NCBI GenBank assembly: GCA_902803185.1
Contig: CADCOV010000066.1
Span: 1-6,499, forward strand
Length of the DNA stretch: 6,499 nucleotides
Direction of reading: 5' to 3'
From: an uncultured Eubacteriales bacterium
GTDB lineage: Bacteria > Bacillota > Clostridia > Peptostreptococcales > Anaerovoracaceae
The notes under the pieces were generated by a model. The model ran no database searches. It worked only from the letters and a program-made list of their open reading frames with translations, and was not told where the DNA came from. Below, piece by piece: positions 5,296 to 6,499 of this stretch. The translations under genes were made by a program, and so were the position numbers. Each line of letters opens with the position of its first letter. Position 1 is the stretch's first letter.

Positions 5296-6499
5296 CTACA
5301 GGATGCCGTCCTTCTTCAGGCATTCTATCACACGGTCGCAGTTCCTGCCGTCGTGGAATGAGACGATCGTCCGGAAATTGTCGATGTATTCCTGCCGCTG
5401 CGGTTCGGCGTACGCCCGGCGGATGGCCTCCGTCAGCGCTTCCTCCGTGCGGCAGATCTCCCCGAAGGCGTCCTCCTCCGAGAGCTTCAGGCTGCTGTTC
5501 GCGCCATATTCCTTCATGCAGGCGTCCTTCTCCGACCAGTCGAAGACCACGTTGCTCCCCCGGTAGAAGGCGTCGTAGGCGATGCTGGAGTAATCCGTGA
5601 CGAGGAGCTTCGTGTCCCTGAGGATCCGGTCGTAGGCCAGTTCCTCCCCCGCGGCGCCTTTGTCCTTCAGCAGCGAAGCGAAAAACGGGTGCGGCAGCAC
5701 GATCACCTTGTCCCTGAGCTCCTCCGGGACCGCGTCGGTCATCCGGCGCAGGAACCGGTAGTAGGTGGTGTTCTCCGGATCCAGACGGGCCTCGTTCTTC
5801 TCCCAGGGCCGCCAGGTCGGCATGATGACGATCTTGTCCGCCCCTTCGTTCAGGCGCACGCGGTCCAGCTTCGGCAGGCCTGCCAGGTAGATCTCCTCCC
5901 TGTCATAGCCGCCCTCCTCCATGAAGTGCCTAAGCTCCTTCTCGGAGGAAGCGACGTAGATCTCCCTGTAGAAGGCGACCTTGGCGCCCTTGCGGCTGCC
6001 GGAGAGGGCCGCCGAACGCAGGGAGAGCATGTACATGATGCCGTGCTGCAGGTGGACGTGGGTGATCTCCCCATACCCTTGCCGGCAGTGGGCCCACAGC
6101 GGGAAGGACTGGCAGTCCATATCGACGGCGTGCACGATCTGCTCCGAGGAGAGATAGGTGCGGGCCCGGAAATACAGGAGATAATGGCGGAAGCTGAACC
6201 TCTGTACGATGTGCCGCCTGTACCGCCACGGCAGGCCCTTCGGCAGCTTCCCCTTGTCTGCCACGAACCAGACGTTCCTGTATCCTTCATCGATCAGGCG
6301 CTCGAACAAAACGGACGCACTCTCCTCGTAGCGGCCCAGCTTCTCATACATCATGATCGGCGTCCTTCCCCAGCCGTGTTCCTCCAGAAAGGCCGCCCGC
6401 TTCTCCGACTTTTCCATCAGCCGCTCCGCTTCCGGGCTGTCGGTGACCCGCTCCTCCCGGACCGTGAACATGAGCTTGCCGGAGATGGACTCCCTGAAG
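5296..6499 (-). CDS. CDP-glycerol glycerophosphotransferase family protein (TagB/TagF-like), 5' end beyond window
   Basis: The family transfers glycerol-phosphate from CDP-glycerol to build teichoic-acid-like polymers at the inner face of the membrane. The visible 401 codons hold a complete-looking Glyphos_transf domain. It includes a LSSEQIVHAVD strand, HVHLQHGIMYM (HVHLQHG at bases 6060-6040, with the histidine matching the catalytic LQHG/WHG site of TagF), a VIMPTWRPWE strand, LPHPF (5697-5683, second conserved His) and LLVTDYSSIAYDAFYRGSNVVFDW (TDYSS at 5598-5584). The C-terminus ends normally at TAG 5298-5296. The frame stays open through the ATG at 6471 to the right edge (an FRESISGKL stretch precedes that Met). 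No ribosome site precedes that ATG, so the real start is probably outside and the protein is longer, as in TagF-like polymerases with N-terminal extensions. It leads an apparent operon with the AEC permease. Whether it primes or polymerises, and on which polymer, cannot be decided. Confidence 0.88.
   Translation of the reverse strand, partial: FRESISGKLMFTVREERVTDSPEAERLMEKSEKRAAFLEEHGWGRTPIMMYEKLGRYEESASVLFERLIDEGYRNVWFVADKGKLPKGLPWRYRRHIVQRFSFRHYLLYFRARTYLSSEQIVHAVDMDCQSFPLWAHCRQGYGEITHVHLQHGIMYMLSLRSAALSGSRKGAKVAFYREIYVASSEKELRHFMEEGGYDREEIYLAGLPKLDRVRLNEGADKIVIMPTWRPWEKNEARLDPENTTYYRFLRRMTDAVPEELRDKVIVLPHPFFASLLKDKGAAGEELAYDRILRDTKLLVTDYSSIAYDAFYRGSNVVFDWSEKDACMKEYGANSSLKLSEEDAFGEICRTEEALTEAIRRAYAEPQRQEYIDNFRTIVSFHDGRNCDRVIECLKKDGIL

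Noticed and set aside
4266..5600. A 444-codon open frame on the plus strand opposite the AEC and glycerophosphotransferase genes.
   Set aside because: It starts just ahead of a terminator, spans two well-supported opposite genes and the gap between them, and its translation (His, Arg, Gln, Asp-rich) matches no family.
1..6499. CRISPR array, tRNA, rRNA, insertion sequence ends or phage genes.
   Set aside because: I saw no regularly spaced repeats, tRNA-like cloverleaf, transposase or integrase frame, or terminal inverted repeats; almost all of the sequence is accounted for by seven genes.

Overview
The window looks like ordinary chromosomal DNA from a GC-rich anaerobic member of the Bacillota (Clostridia-like). 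This is inferred from four things: strong AGGAGG-type ribosome binding sites with short spacers, a CobT of the 'ADNG' type that I recall from clostridia, a CDP-glycerol glycerophosphotransferase-type wall-polymer enzyme, and an XRE-Uma2 fusion of a kind I recall from Lachnospiraceae-like genomes. The genus cannot be fixed from this sequence. I see no rRNA, tRNA, CRISPR array, insertion sequence, phage gene or attachment site.

Layout. (1) 1-492, minus: the N-terminal 164 codons of cobT (lower-ligand activation for cobalamin), running off the left edge. (2) 493-637: a short divergent intergenic region with a good sigma-70-type promoter to the right and a weaker extended -10 candidate to the left. 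(3) 638-3316, plus: three closely spaced genes, read as one operon: a DMT/EamA-family transporter, an HD-domain phosphohydrolase-like protein and an M20D-type metallopeptidase/amidohydrolase. The operon ends in a near-textbook intrinsic terminator at 3334-3362. (4) 3364-4269, plus: a monocistronic unit with its own promoter and a possible operator, encoding a helix-turn-helix domain fused to a Uma2 (DUF820) PD-(D/E)XK nuclease-like domain. It ends in a very stable hairpin terminator that may also serve the converging unit. (5) 4350-6499, minus: a glycerophosphotransferase open at the right edge, followed after 37 bp by an AEC (auxin efflux carrier) family permease.

How they work together. The transporter, HD protein and M20D hydrolase probably share one mRNA, which fits uptake or export of a small amide or peptide plus its hydrolysis, but no substrate can be named. 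CobT belongs to the corrinoid pathway and is divergently transcribed. The glycerophosphotransferase probably builds a teichoic-acid-like or other glycerol-phosphate polymer; its AEC neighbour has no obvious functional tie beyond co-transcription. The least understood item is the self-contained HTH-Uma2 gene with a palindrome sitting on its promoter. It is the best candidate here for something undescribed, although the family itself is already known and widespread.
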